NCBI GenBank assembly: GCA_001917125.1
Contig: MNTU01000038.1
Location: 17,459-81,458, forward strand
Reading direction: 5' to 3'
Length of the DNA stretch: 64,000 nucleotides
Origin: Azospirillum sp. 47_25
Lineage (GTDB): Bacteria > Pseudomonadota > Alphaproteobacteria > RF32 > CAG-239
Shown piece by piece: positions 7,785 to 17,049 of the stretch (position 1 is the stretch's first letter; every line of letters begins with the position of its first letter). A program made the position numbers and the translations under genes. The notes beneath the pieces were generated by a model. The model saw nothing but the letters and a program-made list of their open reading frames with translations, did no database searches and was not told the DNA's origin.

Positions 7785-9257
7785 ATGGAAAAACCTGACC
7801 CGACCCTGCTGCCGCAAAACCTGGAAGCCGAACAGGCTCTGCTTGGTGCCGTTCTCGCCAATAACAAGGCTTTTGAACGCATTTCGGAATTTCTGAAACC
7901 GCAGCATTTTGCCGATGCCATTCACAGCAAAATTTATGAAGTTATCGCCAAATTAATCCAGCGCGGTCATGTTGCCGACGTTATTACGCTGAAAAACTAT
8001 TTTGAGCAGGAAGGCACATTAAACGAAGTCGGCGGCCACCAATATCTGGTCAAACTGGCCGACAGCGCTTCCCCGCTGACCAATGCTGAATATTATGCCC
8101 AGTTTATTTATGACAAATACCTCCGCCGGGAGCTGATCAACACCGGCTATGAAATCGTCAACGAGGCTATGAAAGAAGACCTCGACTCCGATGCAACCAG
8201 CCAAATTGAAATGGCTGAAAAAAAACTTTTTGATCTCTCCAACGAAGGAGATTCCCAAGGCGGCTTTACCGACTTTGCAACGGCTCTGACCTCTTCGCTC
8301 AGTCACATTGAAGCGGCTTATCAAAAAGACGGCAAAATCTCCGGCCTGCCGACCCAGCTGGATGCGCTGGACAACAAAACCGGCGGCCTGAACAATTCCG
8401 ACCTTATCATCATCGCCGGCCGTCCGGCCATGGGTAAAACCGCTCTGGCAACCAATATGGCTTATAACGTTGCCGAATATATGAGCCATGATAAAAATAT
8501 GGACCCCAAATCCAAAGGAGTAGCCTTTTTCTCTCTCGAAATGTCAGCCGATCAGCTGGCCAGCCGTATTCTTGCCACCGTTACCCAAACCAACGGCCAC
8601 AAGATGCGTACCGGAGAATTGGACAATGCCGAGTTCACCCGCATTGCCGCCGCTGTTCGCGAATTGGAAAAAATTCCGCTTTACATTGACGATACCCCGG
8701 GCCTGAACATCAACACCATCCGCACCCGCGCCCGCCGCCTGAAAAGAAACAAAGGGCTGGGCCTGATCGTTATTGACTATATCCAGTTAATCGTCGGTTC
8801 CGGCAGCAAAAAGAACGAAGGCAACCGCGTGCAGGAGCTCTCTGAAATTTCCCGCGGACTGAAAATTCTTGCCAAGGAACTGAACGTTCCGGTTATTGCT
8901 TTGTCCCAGCTGAACCGCGGCGTTGAACAGCGTGACGATAAACGTCCGGTCATGTCGGACCTGCGTGAATCCGGCTCTATCGAACAAGATGCCGATATCG
9001 TCATGTTCGTTTATCGTGAAAACTACTATATTCAAAACGAAGAACCCAAACAAAAGGCCGGCGAAACCCCCGAACACCTCCAGCACCGAATGGAGGAATG
9101 GCAACAACGTGTCCGCGCCACCGCCAATATCGGCGAAGTCATCATCGGCAAACAGCGTCACGGCCCTACCGGAACCGTCCAGCTGTTTTGGAACGGCGAC
9201 TTTGCCCAGTTTGGCAACCTCACCAAAGAGGAGTACCTCCCTGAACAAGTTGGTTAA
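7785..9257 (+). CDS. dnaB: Replicative DNA helicase DnaB
   Basis: 490 residues. The N-terminal primase-interacting domain (LPQNLEAEQALLGAVL) is followed by a RecA-like helicase domain with Walker A AGRPAMGKTALA, Walker B LIVIDYIQLI and the DnaB motif SDLRESGSIEQDADIV. It is the hexameric 5'-3' helicase at the replication fork. There is no intein or other insertion. The stop overlaps a possible small ORF at 9250. Confidence 0.97.
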   Translation: MEKPDPTLLPQNLEAEQALLGAVLANNKAFERISEFLKPQHFADAIHSKIYEVIAKLIQRGHVADVITLKNYFEQEGTLNEVGGHQYLVKLADSASPLTNAEYYAQFIYDKYLRRELINTGYEIVNEAMKEDLDSDATSQIEMAEKKLFDLSNEGDSQGGFTDFATALTSSLSHIEAAYQKDGKISGLPTQLDALDNKTGGLNNSDLIIIAGRPAMGKTALATNMAYNVAEYMSHDKNMDPKSKGVAFFSLEMSADQLASRILATVTQTNGHKMRTGELDNAEFTRIAAAVRELEKIPLYIDDTPGLNINTIRTRARRLKRNKGLGLIVIDYIQLIVGSGSKKNEGNRVQELSEISRGLKILAKELNVPVIALSQLNRGVEQRDDKRPVMSDLRESGSIEQDADIVMFVYRENYYIQNEEPKQKAGETPEHLQHRMEEWQQRVRATANIGEVIIGKQRHGPTGTVQLFWNGDFAQFGNLTKEEYLPEQVG

Positions 9258-9411
9258 CACATATTTGCGCCCGGCCGGGCAAACCGCGGTTAAATATTTT
9301 ATACTGCTGACCGGCTATTGCTGCATGTTCACCTTCGCCGCCGTCATGATCAGCGTATCTCTGCTGCGCGGGTTATATAAAACCGTTGAGGAAAAATGCC
9401 GCCATGAATAA
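9250..9411 (+). CDS. Possible small membrane protein (53 aa)
   Basis: An open frame from a TTG inside the dnaB tail to a TAA that overlaps the next start codon. The peptide has one strongly hydrophobic segment, YFILLTGYCCMFTFAAVMI, followed by a basic and charged tail ending KTVEEKCRHE, as in single-pass small membrane proteins. It fills the otherwise empty gap between dnaB and the YcgN-like gene. No clear ribosome binding site supports the TTG, so the start and the gene itself are uncertain. Confidence 0.35.
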   Translation: MVNTYLRPAGQTAVKYFILLTGYCCMFTFAAVMISVSLLRGLYKTVEEKCRHE

Positions 9412-9784
9412 AGCGTTAAAAGATTACACCCGGGAAGAATGGGAAGCTGTTTGCAACCGCTGCGGCAAATGCTGCCTGGTCAAAATTCAGGATGATGAAA
9501 CCGATGAAATTTTTTATACTGACGTCGTCTGCCGTTATATGGATATGGAAACCTGTACCTGCACCCGTTACGACGAACGCTGCACATTGGTTCCTTCCTG
9601 CCTGAAGCTCACACCCGAAAATATCGATAAAATCGATTGGATGCCTCAATCCTGTGCCTACCGCGCCTTGTTTGAGCACCGTCCCAAGCCGCCCCGGCAA
9701 AGCATCAGCGGCCGCTGCGTGCCTGAAACGCTGGTTTCCGACGAAGAACTTGAAGACCACATTGTCGATTGGGAAGATTTATAA
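9404..9784 (+). CDS. YcgN-family cysteine-cluster protein (first copy)
   Basis: 126 residues from the ATG at 9404. The N-terminal cluster CNRCGKCC, later Cys residues in CRYMDMETCTCTRYDERC, and the C-terminal DHIVDWEDL mark the YcgN/UPF0260 family, which is thought to bind metal or an Fe-S cluster; its function is not established. The next gene (9803) is a diverged paralogue with the same cysteine order and the same DWEDL ending. Confidence 0.8.
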   Translation: MNKALKDYTREEWEAVCNRCGKCCLVKIQDDETDEIFYTDVVCRYMDMETCTCTRYDERCTLVPSCLKLTPENIDKIDWMPQSCAYRALFEHRPKPPRQSISGRCVPETLVSDEELEDHIVDWEDL

Positions 9785-9802
9785 TAAGCCGGGGATTTAA
9801 GA

Positions 9803-10309
9803 ATGAACAAAACAGACTATTTAATTGAAGACGACTATACCCCGCAGTCCCGCTACGATAATCTGAAAGAGGTTGAACCGGAATTCTGGAAACACAAAAA
9901 ACTTGAACAGATGAACAAAACCGAGTGGGAACTGCTCTGTGACGGCTGCGGCAAATGCTGTCTGAACAAGTTGGAAATCAAAGGCAAAATCAAGTTCACC
10001 AACACGTATTGCCGCTTTCTGGACTGCTCAAACTGCCTGTGCAAAATCTATGCCCGCCGCTTTGAAAAAGTGCCGGACTGCCGCGACATTGACTTGGCCG
10101 CCATCCGCGAAAAACCGCGCTGGCTTCCTAAAACCTGCGCCTATTGGCTGCTTGACAACGGCTATGACCTTCCTGACTGGCATCCGCTGATAACCGGACG
10201 AGCCGATTCGGTCAGCCGGGCAGGCATGTCCCTGCAGGGCCGCCCCCTGGTATGTGAAACGGAAGTAAAAGATTATGAAGATTACCTTGTTGACTGGGAA
10301 GACTTATGA
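9803..10309 (+). CDS. YcgN-family cysteine-cluster protein (second copy)
   Basis: 168 residues, 18 bp after the first copy. It shares CDGCGKCC, CRFLDCSNCLCKIYARR and the end DYLVDWEDL with its neighbour, but has an extra ~36-residue N-terminal segment and a longer insert before the C-terminal motif. The pair looks like an old tandem duplication. The function is unknown; the clustered cysteines suggest metal binding. The last 35 bp overlap the following metallopeptidase gene. Confidence 0.8.
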   Translation: MNKTDYLIEDDYTPQSRYDNLKEVEPEFWKHKKLEQMNKTEWELLCDGCGKCCLNKLEIKGKIKFTNTYCRFLDCSNCLCKIYARRFEKVPDCRDIDLAAIREKPRWLPKTCAYWLLDNGYDLPDWHPLITGRADSVSRAGMSLQGRPLVCETEVKDYEDYLVDWEDL

Positions 10310-10985
10310 CATTGAAACGGCGGTCGGCTTTCCGCTCAAGGTTGTCAAATCTCCCCGGGCCAAACGCCTGACCCTCCGTATCGACCAGCAGGAACGGCTG
10401 CCGGTACTGACGCTTCCGAACCGTTGCACGGCCAAACGCGCCGTAGAGTTTGTCCTGTCTTATAAAGAATGGATTGAGCAGGCTTTAAGCAAAATTCCCG
10501 AAACCAGAAAATTTACCCACGGCGACGAAATCTGCTTTTTCGGCAGAACGCTGAAAATTGTTCATACCCCCCGCCGGCGCTGCGGCGTAATGGAAGAAGA
10601 CGGCAGCCTCTGCGTGTCCGGCAGCGCCGAATTTCTTCATCGCCGGGTTAAGGACTATCTGAAAAAGCAAGCCTGCATCGAGCTCTGGAAACGGTCCAAA
10701 CAAGCGGCGGAACAAATCGGCTGCCGCCTGAACGATGTCACGATTAAAGACACCAAATCGCGCTGGGGCAGCTGCTCGTCACTGCATAACATCAATTATA
10801 ACTGGCGAATATCTCTGGCTCCCGAATGTGTCATTTCGTACATGGTCGCCCATGAGGTTTCCCACCTGAAACATCAGGATCACTCCCGTGCTTTCTGGAA
10901 ATGCGTCAAAGAACTTTATCCCCAGGCCGAAGAAGGTAAAAACTGGCTCCGCCGTTACGGCAAAGAACTTTATTCCTACGAATAA
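10275..10985 (+). CDS. YgjP-like M48-type metallopeptidase (DUF45)
   Basis: 236 residues. The C-terminal zinc site is HEVSH (193-197) with a third ligand at His203 in HQDHSRAFW. KDTKSRWGSCSS and YNWRISLAP are the conserved strands of the YgjP/DUF45 family. E. coli YgjP has been reported as a UTP pyrophosphatase or protease-like protein; the role here is inferred only. The start overlaps the previous gene by 35 bp, so a start a few codons later is possible. Confidence 0.8.
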   Translation: MKITLLTGKTYDIETAVGFPLKVVKSPRAKRLTLRIDQQERLPVLTLPNRCTAKRAVEFVLSYKEWIEQALSKIPETRKFTHGDEICFFGRTLKIVHTPRRRCGVMEEDGSLCVSGSAEFLHRRVKDYLKKQACIELWKRSKQAAEQIGCRLNDVTIKDTKSRWGSCSSLHNINYNWRISLAPECVISYMVAHEVSHLKHQDHSRAFWKCVKELYPQAEEGKNWLRRYGKELYSYE

Positions 10986-11086
10986 GCGCACGGCAACAAC
11001 CGTCCTCCGCGAAATAAAACTTGATAATCGTAAAAATCCTCCCTATATTTTAAATACGAATAACCTATTTAAGGAGAACAAACACA

Positions 11087-11815
11087 ATGATTAACAGCCA
11101 AAATGTCGCTCAAACCGGTAGCCAGGCTTATGTTGACCAGGGTTTGCGCCAATACATGCTCAAGGTCTATAACTACATGGCCGGCGGCCTCTGCATTACC
11201 GCTCTGATTTCATATCTGATTGCCAACACTTCGGCTATCAAACTTTTCTTCACCGTCGCCCCTAACGGCGCCGTCGGTATGTCCGGATTGTCGTGGCTGG
11301 CTCTCTTGGCTCCGTTCATTATGATTTTTGCTTTCGGCTGGGTGCTCTCACGTGGAACGCTGGCTCAGGTTCAGGGTGTTTACTGGGGCTATGCCGCCGT
11401 TATGGGCGCGGCTCTGGCTCCCGTATTCATTGCCTATACCGGCACCAGCATCACCCGCATTTTCTTAATCACCGCAGCCATGTTCGGCGGCATGAGCCTT
11501 TACGGCTACACCACCCGTAAAGACCTGACCTCCATGGGATCTTTCATGACCATGGGACTGTGGGGCATCATCATCGCCATGATTGTCAACATTTTCCTGA
11601 AAAGCCCGGGTCTTTACTACGCCCTGTCAATTCTGAGCGTTGTCGTCTTTACCGGCTTAACCGCCTATGACACCCAGAAAATCCGCGCCATTTACGCTGA
11701 AAGCGACAGCGGGGACATGTCTTCCCGCAAGGCGATTTCCGGCGCTTTGGCCTTATATATGGATTTCATCAACCTTTTCCTGGCCTTGCTGAGATTATTC
11801 GGCGACCGCCGTTAA
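11087..11815 (+). CDS. Bax inhibitor-1/YccA family membrane protein
   Basis: 242 residues with seven predicted membrane helices. The motifs YTGTSITRIFLITAAMFGGMS and the C-terminal ALALYMDFINLFLALLRLFG are typical of bacterial BI-1 proteins. Relatives are pH-sensitive cation leak channels, or interact with FtsH (YccA). The start has a strong AAGGAG ribosome site. Confidence 0.92.
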   Translation: MINSQNVAQTGSQAYVDQGLRQYMLKVYNYMAGGLCITALISYLIANTSAIKLFFTVAPNGAVGMSGLSWLALLAPFIMIFAFGWVLSRGTLAQVQGVYWGYAAVMGAALAPVFIAYTGTSITRIFLITAAMFGGMSLYGYTTRKDLTSMGSFMTMGLWGIIIAMIVNIFLKSPGLYYALSILSVVVFTGLTAYDTQKIRAIYAESDSGDMSSRKAISGALALYMDFINLFLALLRLFGDRR

Positions 11816-11831
11816 GCGAATGATAAACCGC

Positions 11832-11862
11832 AAAAAACCTCCTGTTTTTCAGGAGGTTTTTT
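11832..11862 (+). terminator. Terminator after BI-1 gene
   Basis: AAAAAACCTCCTG pairs with CAGGAGGTTTTTT around a TTTTT loop. Confidence 0.9.
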
Positions 11863-11863
11863 A

Positions 11864-11892
11864 TTGACTTCTCTTTTTTATTCCGCTATAAA
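11864..11892 (+). promoter_or_regulatory. rpmH promoter
   Basis: TTGACT, exactly 17 bp, then TATAAA, about 90 bp upstream of the L34 start. The leader contains a small hairpin AACAGGA/TCCTGTT at 11949-11967, just before the ribosome site. Confidence 0.7.
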
Positions 11893-11983
11893 GCAACTTG
11901 TCCGAGGCCTTTTCACAACAAAAGGCTTAAATAATCAATAAAAATATCAACAGGATACGTCCTGTTTTAACCGGAGAAAACAA

Positions 11984-12118
11984 ATGAAACGTACTTATCA
12001 GCCGAGTAAATTGGTTCGTGCCCGCCGTCACGGCTTTCGCGCACGCATGGCTACCGCCGGTGGCCGCAAAGTTTTGGCCGCCCGTCGCAAACATGGTCGC
12101 GCTAAACTTTCTGCTTAA
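11984..12118 (+). CDS. rpmH: 50S ribosomal protein L34
   Basis: 44 residues, [19 protein letters not shown] and onward, ending GRAKLSA. This is the canonical bacterial L34 length and sequence. A GGAG ribosome site precedes the ATG. It heads the conserved rpmH-rnpA-yidD-yidC cluster, with only 6 bp to rnpA. Confidence 0.98.
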   Translation: MKRTYQPSKLVRARRHGFRARMATAGGRKVLAARRKHGRAKLSA

Positions 12119-12124
12119 TAAAAA

Positions 12125-12520
12125 ATGACCGTCGTTTTAAAATTAAAAAAACGCAAAGATTTTTTAAGAGTCGCCAAGCAGGGACAAAAGATGGTAACAT
12201 CTACTGTCATTCTGCAGGCGGCTCAAAGTTTATCCGCGCCTGAACAAAACCCCAAAACAGGCTTCACCACCACCCGTAAAATCGGCAAAGCCCATATCCG
12301 CAACCGCGCCCGCCGGCGGATGCGTGCCGCTCTGCGCGAATTTTACCCGCTTTTGAAACCCGGCTTCGAATATGTCCTGATCGGCCGTTACAATACCGCC
12401 GACTGCGATTTTGCCAAACTCCGCAACGATTTGGGCTGGGGATTGAAAAAATTGCACAAGTTTTTTGAAAGCCCCGCTGATGAGCAAGCTCTTCCGGCAG
12501 CTTCTGATTCTGCCGATTAA
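12125..12520 (+). CDS. rnpA: Ribonuclease P protein component
   Basis: 131 residues. The basic motif [21 protein letters not shown] is the RNR signature that binds the RNase [20 protein letters not shown] is the usual N-terminus. Together with the RNA subunit (not in the window) it processes tRNA 5' ends. The end overlaps yidD by about 40 bp. Confidence 0.95.
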   Translation: MTVVLKLKKRKDFLRVAKQGQKMVTSTVILQAAQSLSAPEQNPKTGFTTTRKIGKAHIRNRARRRMRAALREFYPLLKPGFEYVLIGRYNTADCDFAKLRNDLGWGLKKLHKFFESPADEQALPAASDSAD

Positions 12521-12725
12521 ATTTTATCAGAAATTTATCTCTCCCCTGTTTCCGGGCTGTTGCCGTTTTCGCCCGACCTGTTCCCAATATATGATTGAAG
12601 CCATCCAAACTCACGGTATCTGCAAAGGGCTGTTTTTAGGAATTAAAAGAATCCTGCGCTGTCACCCCTGGGGCGGCAGCGGCTATGATCCGGTTCCGCC
12701 CAAACGAACGGATAAACCGAGATAA
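12480..12725 (+). CDS. yidD: Membrane protein insertion efficiency factor YidD
   Basis: 81 residues from the ATG at 12480, inside the rnpA tail. The signature [11 protein letters not shown] and the C-terminal [14 protein letters not shown] are diagnostic. It has an amphipathic N-terminus and aids YidC/Sec insertion at the inner membrane. Its place between rnpA and yidC is the usual one. Confidence 0.95.
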   Translation: MSKLFRQLLILPIKFYQKFISPLFPGCCRFRPTCSQYMIEAIQTHGICKGLFLGIKRILRCHPWGGSGYDPVPPKRTDKPR

Positions 12726-12795
12726 AAGCTTGCTTTGCCGCCAAATATAATGTAAAAACCAAAGCTGAAGATATTTAATTGAGGAGAATTTTAGA

Positions 12796-14493
12796 ATGCG
12801 TGAGGAAATGAGAGGCCTGTTTTTAGCCATTGTCCTGTCCATTGTCGCCATTTTTATAACCAACCGTTTTTTCCCGGGCAAAACCGTTCCGGCAGCCGCT
12901 CCTGCCGTTACGGAAGAAGCGCCGCTTCCCCAAACGCCGTTGCCGCAGGAAAAAATCAAAGCCGACGAGCTTATTGCTGCCGCCAATACGGCTGAAATTA
13001 TGGCTTCCGCCGAGGCTGTACGACAGGATTCCCGCATTCACATCAAAAATGCTTCCCTGACCGGTTCCATCCGTGTCAAAGGAGCCCGTTTCGACAATCT
13101 CCTCCTCGAAAAATACAAACAAACCCTTGAAAACGACAGCCCCGACGTTGAACTCTTCGCTCCGGCCAAAACGGCAGCACCTTACTATGCCGAATTCGGC
13201 TGGCTGAGTTCCGACAGCTCGCTGCGCATGCCTGACCACAACACCGTCTGGACCGTTCGCGGCGGCGAACTGACGCCGGAAACACCGGTCGTTCTGGAAT
13301 GGAACAATGGGCAGGGCCTGAAATTCATTCGCAAAATCAGTCTCGACGCCGACTATATGTTTAACATTCAGCAAGACGTCGAAAATGACACCGGACGCAC
13401 CGTCACGTTTTATCCTTACGGTTTAATCAACCGCAAGACGGAAAATGCCAATCCCTCCGCCAGTGTCGTTCACGAGGGCTTAATCGGCGTTGTTGACAAC
13501 AATCTCAAGGAAATCAAATACAAAGACCTGATTGACGAAAAGGCCAAGGAATTCAAGACTGCCCAGGGCTGGGCCGGTTTCTCCGACCGCTACTGGTTTA
13601 CCGCTTTTATTCTGGAAGGGCAAAATCAAAATACGGTCAAGTTCTCGGCCACCGGCAAACAAAACTTCCAAACCGATTATGTCGGAGCCCCCGTCACCGC
13701 GGCTCCCGGCTCCGTTGCCTCCAACAGCGTCAAATTATTTGCCGGCGCCAAGGAAATCAAACTGCTGGATAAATATACCCAGTCGCTCAACATTCCCAAG
13801 TTTGACCTTGCCGTAGATTTCGGCTGGTATTATTTCCTGACCAAACCGTTCTTCTACATTCTTGATTTTCTTTACAATTTCATCGGCAATATGGGCTGGG
13901 CCATTCTGTTGTTTGCCGCCTTGCTGCGCCTGGTTATGTTCCCCATCGCCAACAAATCATACGACAGCATGTCCAAGATGAAAAAAATCCAGCCTAAGAT
14001 TAAAGAACTGCAGGAAAGATACGGCAACGATAAAATGAAACTCCAGCAGGAAACGCTGGAAATGTACCGCCGGGAAAAGATTAATCCCGCCGCGGGCTGC
14101 CTGCCGATGTTTATTCAAATTCCGGTCTTCTTTTCGCTGTATAAGGTTTTGAATATCGCCATCGAAATCCGCCACGCACCGTTCATTGGCTGGATTAAAG
14201 ACCTTTCCGCACCTGATCCGCTGGTTCTGTCAACCATTCTCCACTTCCCGGTTCCGAGCCTGCTCGACATCGGCGTCTGGCCGATTATCATGGGTATCAC
14301 CATGTATGTCCAGCAGAAACTGAACCCGGCTCCGACCAATAAGGATCAGGCTCGTATGTTTGCCCTGATGCCGCTGATTTTCACTTTCATGCTTGGCCAC
14401 TTTGCTTCCGGTCTGGTCATCTACTGGACTCTGAGCAACATTCTCTCCATCATCCAACAGAAAGCGATTATGCGCAAAAACGGGGTAAAATAA
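12796..14493 (+). CDS. yidC: Membrane protein insertase YidC
   Basis: 565 residues. An N-terminal membrane anchor is followed by the large periplasmic beta-sandwich domain of Gram-negative YidC (to about residue 345), then the conserved five-helix insertase core starting [17 protein letters not shown], with [15 protein letters not shown] and the C-terminal helix ending [15 protein letters not shown] ribosome site precedes the start. The stop overlaps the engB start (ATAATGG). Confidence 0.97.
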   Translation: MREEMRGLFLAIVLSIVAIFITNRFFPGKTVPAAAPAVTEEAPLPQTPLPQEKIKADELIAAANTAEIMASAEAVRQDSRIHIKNASLTGSIRVKGARFDNLLLEKYKQTLENDSPDVELFAPAKTAAPYYAEFGWLSSDSSLRMPDHNTVWTVRGGELTPETPVVLEWNNGQGLKFIRKISLDADYMFNIQQDVENDTGRTVTFYPYGLINRKTENANPSASVVHEGLIGVVDNNLKEIKYKDLIDEKAKEFKTAQGWAGFSDRYWFTAFILEGQNQNTVKFSATGKQNFQTDYVGAPVTAAPGSVASNSVKLFAGAKEIKLLDKYTQSLNIPKFDLAVDFGWYYFLTKPFFYILDFLYNFIGNMGWAILLFAALLRLVMFPIANKSYDSMSKMKKIQPKIKELQERYGNDKMKLQQETLEMYRREKINPAAGCLPMFIQIPVFFSLYKVLNIAIEIRHAPFIGWIKDLSAPDPLVLSTILHFPVPSLLDIGVWPIIMGITMYVQQKLNPAPTNKDQARMFALMPLIFTFMLGHFASGLVIYWTLSNILSIIQQKAIMRKNGVK

Positions 14494-15134
14494 TGGAGTT
14501 CAAACCGGAACAGCTAAGCGGGGAACAAATCTATGCCGGACGGCAGCTGTTCGGCATTCCCGCCGTATTTGTCCTCGGGGTTGCCCGGCTGGATCAGCTT
14601 CCGCTGACCGATATGCCGGAAGTTGCCTTTGCCGGACGTTCCAATGTCGGAAAATCGAGCCTGATTAACGCACTCACCGGGCAGAAAGGCCTTGCCAAGA
14701 CCTCAAACACGCCGGGACGTACCCAACAACTCAATTACTTCAATATCGGTGATAAGCTGCACTTGGTTGACCTCCCGGGCTACGGCTATGCCCAAGCCCC
14801 GGAAAAACTGGTTAAACAATGGCAGAATCTGATCTTTACCTATCTGCAGGGACGGGTTAATTTAAAAAGGGTCTTTGTCCTCATTGATTCGCGTCACGGC
14901 ATCAAAAAAGTCGATGAAGAAATTATGGACCTGCTGGATAAAGCCGCCGTTACTTATCAGATTATCCTCACCAAAACCGACAAAATCAGCGCCAAAGCTT
15001 TGGAACAGGTTATTCGGAAAACCAAAGAGGCCATTGCCAAACACCCCGCGGCTTATGTTGACCTGATTGCCACCAGCTCAGAAAAAGGGATTGGCTTGGA
15101 CAACGTCCGCGCCGAAATCGCCAAACTGCTTTAA
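14493..15134 (+). CDS. engB: Ribosome biogenesis GTPase YihA/YsxC (EngB)
   Basis: 213 residues. G1 is [15 protein letters not shown]3 is DLPGYGYA, G4 is TKTDK and G5 is ATSSEKG. It acts in 50S subunit maturation. It is translationally coupled to yidC, overlapping by one base. Confidence 0.95.
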   Translation: MEFKPEQLSGEQIYAGRQLFGIPAVFVLGVARLDQLPLTDMPEVAFAGRSNVGKSSLINALTGQKGLAKTSNTPGRTQQLNYFNIGDKLHLVDLPGYGYAQAPEKLVKQWQNLIFTYLQGRVNLKRVFVLIDSRHGIKKVDEEIMDLLDKAAVTYQIILTKTDKISAKALEQVIRKTKEAIAKHPAAYVDLIATSSEKGIGLDNVRAEIAKLL

Positions 15135-15150
15135 CATTTCTATTAAAATC

Positions 15151-15183
15151 AAAAAGCCCGCGGTTTAGGAACACGGGCTTTTT
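15151..15183. terminator. Terminator after engB
   Basis: AAAAAGCCCG pairs with CGGGCTTTTT around a 13-nt loop. It may serve both engB and the convergent pilin gene. Confidence 0.8.
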
Positions 15184-15236
15184 CTCCACGAAGTTTTGCT
15201 AAATTTTCCGGAGAACATAATAATAGGTAAACCTGC

Positions 15237-15575
15237 TCAGATATTGCCGAAAGTCGTATCAATATCAACCTCCGTTGAACCCGTCGCATATTCAACGATT
15301 GACCCGGCCGCACCTAAAATTCCCAAACCGACTGCTAAACCGGCAAACCATTTCCAGTTAACCTTTCCCATAATTGCTGCAAAAGCAACACCGGTCAAAC
15401 CAAAACCACCCAAAATAAAGGTAATAATCTTAACTTCGGTAAAAACATTACGTGCCTTTCTTTGCGCAGTTTTCATCAGACTATTACCATCAGCCCAGGC
15501 ATCGCCGCACATTCCCATAGCAATTAATAAAACCAAACAGCTGAGCGTCCAAAAATTCTTTTTTAAAAATGACAT
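15237..15575 (-). CDS. Orphan TrbC/VirB2-like pilin
   Basis: 112 residues from the ATG at 15575, preceded by a GGGAG ribosome site. A signal peptide ends at about GDAWADG. The mature part has a charged segment (MKTAQRKARNVFTEVK) and two hydrophobic helices joined by a short basic loop, MGKVNWKWFAGLAVG, as in VirB2/TrbC conjugative pilins. No other type IV secretion gene lies in the window, so the machine must be elsewhere or absent. Family assignment rests on architecture. Confidence 0.65.
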   Translation of the reverse strand: MSFLKKNFWTLSCLVLLIAMGMCGDAWADGNSLMKTAQRKARNVFTEVKIITFILGGFGLTGVAFAAIMGKVNWKWFAGLAVGLGILGAAGSIVEYATGSTEVDIDTTFGNI

Positions 15576-15731
15576 TTCTTTTCTCCCTAAAAGTTTAACC
15601 GCCAACAGACATAAAAACCTGTTTGATTTTAGAATAGTATACTATTCACAAAATAACAAGAGATTATTTTGTGAAACTTTTGTTACAAAGAAACAGAAGA
15701 ATGAAACGAATATATACCCTTAACTCTTTAT

Positions 15732-15950
15732 AAAGGCAGTTATATGCGTCAAACAGTAAGAATTAAGAGAGAAAAAGCACCCTAAAAACTCGGATAGCGT
15801 GTGTAAATAGAGTAATTTCCAGCTGCGAAAAAAGCGGAGTGTGCAAATAGTAATAAGCATTTTCTCGACAGCTTAAAATTGCTCTCATTGCCCGCTGGAT
15901 GGGTTTTAATTAAAGGCTGTTATATGAAAGCAATAGTAGGAGTTAAGAAC
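15732..15950. repeat. Two nested direct repeats in a 400-bp non-coding gap
   Basis: Between the pilin gene and rlmN, a 39-bp unit (AAAGGC.GTTATATG ... TTAAGA) occurs at 15732-15770 and again at 15912-15950 with about three-quarters identity. Inside this pair a second motif, GTGTG.AAATAG followed by TAAT, occurs at about 15798 and 15838. No convincing gene is present. Confidence 0.5.
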
Positions 15951-15974
15951 TTTGAAAATTCCGCAAACGACACC

Positions 15975-17048
15975 CTAGTGCTCCATAGAACTGCCTTTAG
16001 ACTTGAGCTGACCGCAGGCGGCCAAAATATCCTGCCCTCTGGCAACCCTTATCGGGGCAGCGAAACCGGCTTTTTCTAACTCACGGGAAAAGGCATGGAC
16101 CCTGTTATTGGAAGAAGGCTGATAGGGGCAGCCGGGCCACGGATTAAACGGAATAAGATTAAACTTGGCACCGATTTTATATTTCTTCATTAAATCAATC
16201 AACTGACGCGCATCGTCCAAACTGTCGTTTATCCCGTCAAGCATCAGATATTCAAAAGTGATAAAGCGGCTGGTAACAGTCTTCTGATACGCCTGACAGG
16301 CTTGCAGAATATCTTCAATCGGATAGCGCTTGTTAATCGGCATTATCTGCGAACGTTTGTCATTATTCGGCGCATGCAGAGAAACTGCCAGCTTAACGCC
16401 GGTTTCCTCAGCGATTCGCTGCATATTCGGCACAATACCGGAAGTTGACAACGTCACCCGGCGTTTGGAAATGGCAATACCGTCACCGTCTGTCAGCAGC
16501 TGCAGAGCCTTGATAACATTATCAACATTATGCAGCGGTTCGCCCATTCCCATCACCACAATATTGGAAACCATCCGGTTTTCGCCGGTTGTGCTCGGCC
16601 ATTCATGATAAACATCGCGCACCACCATAAACTGGCTGACAATTTCTCCTGCCGTCAGATTGCGGGTAATTTTCTGCGACCCGGTATGACAGAAAGTGCA
16701 GCCGACGGCACAGCCGACCTGGGTTGAAACACAAACCGAACCTCTGTCTGCTTCGGGAATATAAACCGTTTCAATCCGCTGCCCGTCGGCAAATTCCAAC
16801 AGCCATTTGTGCGTTTTATCGCGAGAAAGCTGTTCAGCTACGATTTTCGGACGCGTAATCGTAAACTTATCGGCCAATTTGGCCCGCAAATCCTTTGACA
16901 GATTGGTCATCTCGTCAAAAGAAACCGCACCCTGAACATACAGCCACTGATACAGCTGTTTGGCCCGAAACGGCTTTTCGCCGATGTCTGCCATCAGGCG
17001 GTCAAGCTCCGCTTTGTTCAGTCCGATAAGTTCAGCTTTCTCCGTCAT
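15975..17048 (-). CDS. rlmN: 23S rRNA (adenine-2503-C2)/tRNA methyltransferase RlmN
   Basis: 357 residues. A radical-SAM enzyme with the cluster motif CAVGCTFC and preceding QVGCA, plus GMGEPLHNVDNV and SRRVTLSTSGIVP. The conserved methyl-carrying cysteine lies in the C-terminal GQDILAACGQL. It methylates A2503 of 23S rRNA and A37 of some tRNAs. One base separates it from the IalB-like gene upstream. Confidence 0.96.
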   Translation of the reverse strand: MTEKAELIGLNKAELDRLMADIGEKPFRAKQLYQWLYVQGAVSFDEMTNLSKDLRAKLADKFTITRPKIVAEQLSRDKTHKWLLEFADGQRIETVYIPEADRGSVCVSTQVGCAVGCTFCHTGSQKITRNLTAGEIVSQFMVVRDVYHEWPSTTGENRMVSNIVVMGMGEPLHNVDNVIKALQLLTDGDGIAISKRRVTLSTSGIVPNMQRIAEETGVKLAVSLHAPNNDKRSQIMPINKRYPIEDILQACQAYQKTVTSRFITFEYLMLDGINDSLDDARQLIDLMKKYKIGAKFNLIPFNPWPGCPYQPSSNNRVHAFSRELEKAGFAAPIRVARGQDILAACGQLKSKGSSMEH

Positions 17049-17049
17049 C

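Noticed and set aside
15700..15975. Retron or small-RNA locus in the repeat gap
   Set aside because: No reverse transcriptase nearby and no convincing msr/msd fold.
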